Assembly (NCBI GenBank): GCA_964196195.1
Contig: CAXMSE010000005.1
Coordinates: forward strand, 1 to 38,165
Length of the DNA stretch: 38,165 bases
Direction of reading: 5' to 3'
Source of the DNA: OFTM10 sp964196195
Lineage (GTDB): Bacteria; Actinomycetota; Acidimicrobiia; Acidimicrobiales; Aldehydirespiratoraceae
The notes beneath the pieces are model-generated. The model was not told the origin of the DNA. It saw nothing but the letters and a program-made list of their open reading frames with translations, and searched no databases. Shown here piece after piece: positions 37,975-38,165 of the stretch; within the stretch, counting starts at the first letter, position 1; each line of letters opens with the position of its first letter. The translations under genes and the position numbers were made by a program.

Positions 37975-38165
37975 GTGACAAAGCGCGCACTCATCACCGG
38001 CATCACTGGGCAGGACGGCTCCTATCTCGCCGAGTTCCTTCTCGAACACGACTACGAGGTGATCGGTATGGTGCGGCGCTCCAGCACGGTCAACTTCGAA
38101 CGCATTTCGCACATCCAGGACCAGGTCCAGTTTGCGTCCGGCGACCTCTTGGATGAGGTCTCCAT
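37975..38165 (+). CDS. gmd: GDP-mannose 4,6-dehydratase (N-terminal part)
   Basis: The first 63 codons, cut by the window end, show the GMD opening: KRALITGITGQDGSYLAEFLLE with the NADP-binding GITGQDG, then GMVRRSST, where Arg and Ser hold the 2'-phosphate, and HGDLLD-like SGDLLD. GMD removes water from GDP-mannose to give GDP-4-keto-6-deoxy-mannose, the substrate of the upstream reductase. The start is GTG with GAGG 6 nt before it. The rest of the enzyme, including its YxxxK, lies outside. Confidence 0.93.
   Translation, partial: MTKRALITGITGQDGSYLAEFLLEHDYEVIGMVRRSSTVNFERISHIQDQVQFASGDLLDEVS

Overview
The window is chromosomal DNA from a high-GC actinobacterium, probably of the Acidimicrobiia type. 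This is inferred from codon use, the F420-type LLM oxidoreductase, the abundance of P450, acyl-CoA dehydrogenase and crotonase genes, a DUF3499/manB/manA/ahcY block like that of other Actinobacteria, and many starts that look leaderless. No phage, insertion sequence, integrase or CRISPR array is visible, and most of the window is housekeeping. Layout: (1) 1-5623 is an accessory stretch: a truncated cytochrome P450, a three-gene overlapping operon (DUF1348 - TetR - PPOX flavoprotein), a LysR regulator divergent from a small zinc-ribbon gene across a perfect 12-bp inverted repeat, a lipoprotein, a decayed small gene and a rhomboid protease. (2) 5715-6156 is the tmRNA gene ssrA with its terminator, followed by an acyl-CoA dehydrogenase facing an SDR. 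(3) 8766-16245, minus strand, is the widely conserved comF - hpf - secA - prfB - ftsE - ftsX run, with a NarL-type response regulator inserted between hpf and secA. It covers ribosome hibernation, protein export, translation termination, trans-translation (ssrA nearby) and divisome control. Downstream of ftsX lies a start-less open frame that may be a murein-hydrolase remnant. (4) 16305-18798 is a three-gene GTGA-overlapping operon of an LLM oxidoreductase and two crotonases. (5) 18902-29878, minus strand, is a long run DUF3499 - CPBP protease - zinc ribbon - 990-aa membrane protein - GtrA/GT2 fusion - manB - Trm112-like - SIS - manA - ahcY. It links hexose-phosphate interconversion (Fru-6-P to Man-6-P to Man-1-P) to lipid-linked sugar transfer, and ends with S-adenosylhomocysteine recycling. 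(6) 29994-32338, plus strand, is ftsH and a membrane-anchored thioredoxin-like gene. (7) 32342-36909, minus strand, is a 1049-aa membrane glycosyltransferase coupled to a DUF5719 exported protein. (8) 36971-38165, plus strand, is an rmd-gmd operon (GDP-6-deoxyhexose synthesis, cut by the window end), apparently behind an 11-codon leaderless leader ORF. The strongest observations outside plain annotation are: a recurrent TAnnnT box 6-9 nt before start codons, which implies leaderless transcription and fixes several starts; the rmd leader ORF; the symmetric LysR-region operator; ssrA without an adjacent smpB; two gene remnants; and the manB-linked sugar-lipid/GT-C-like pair.
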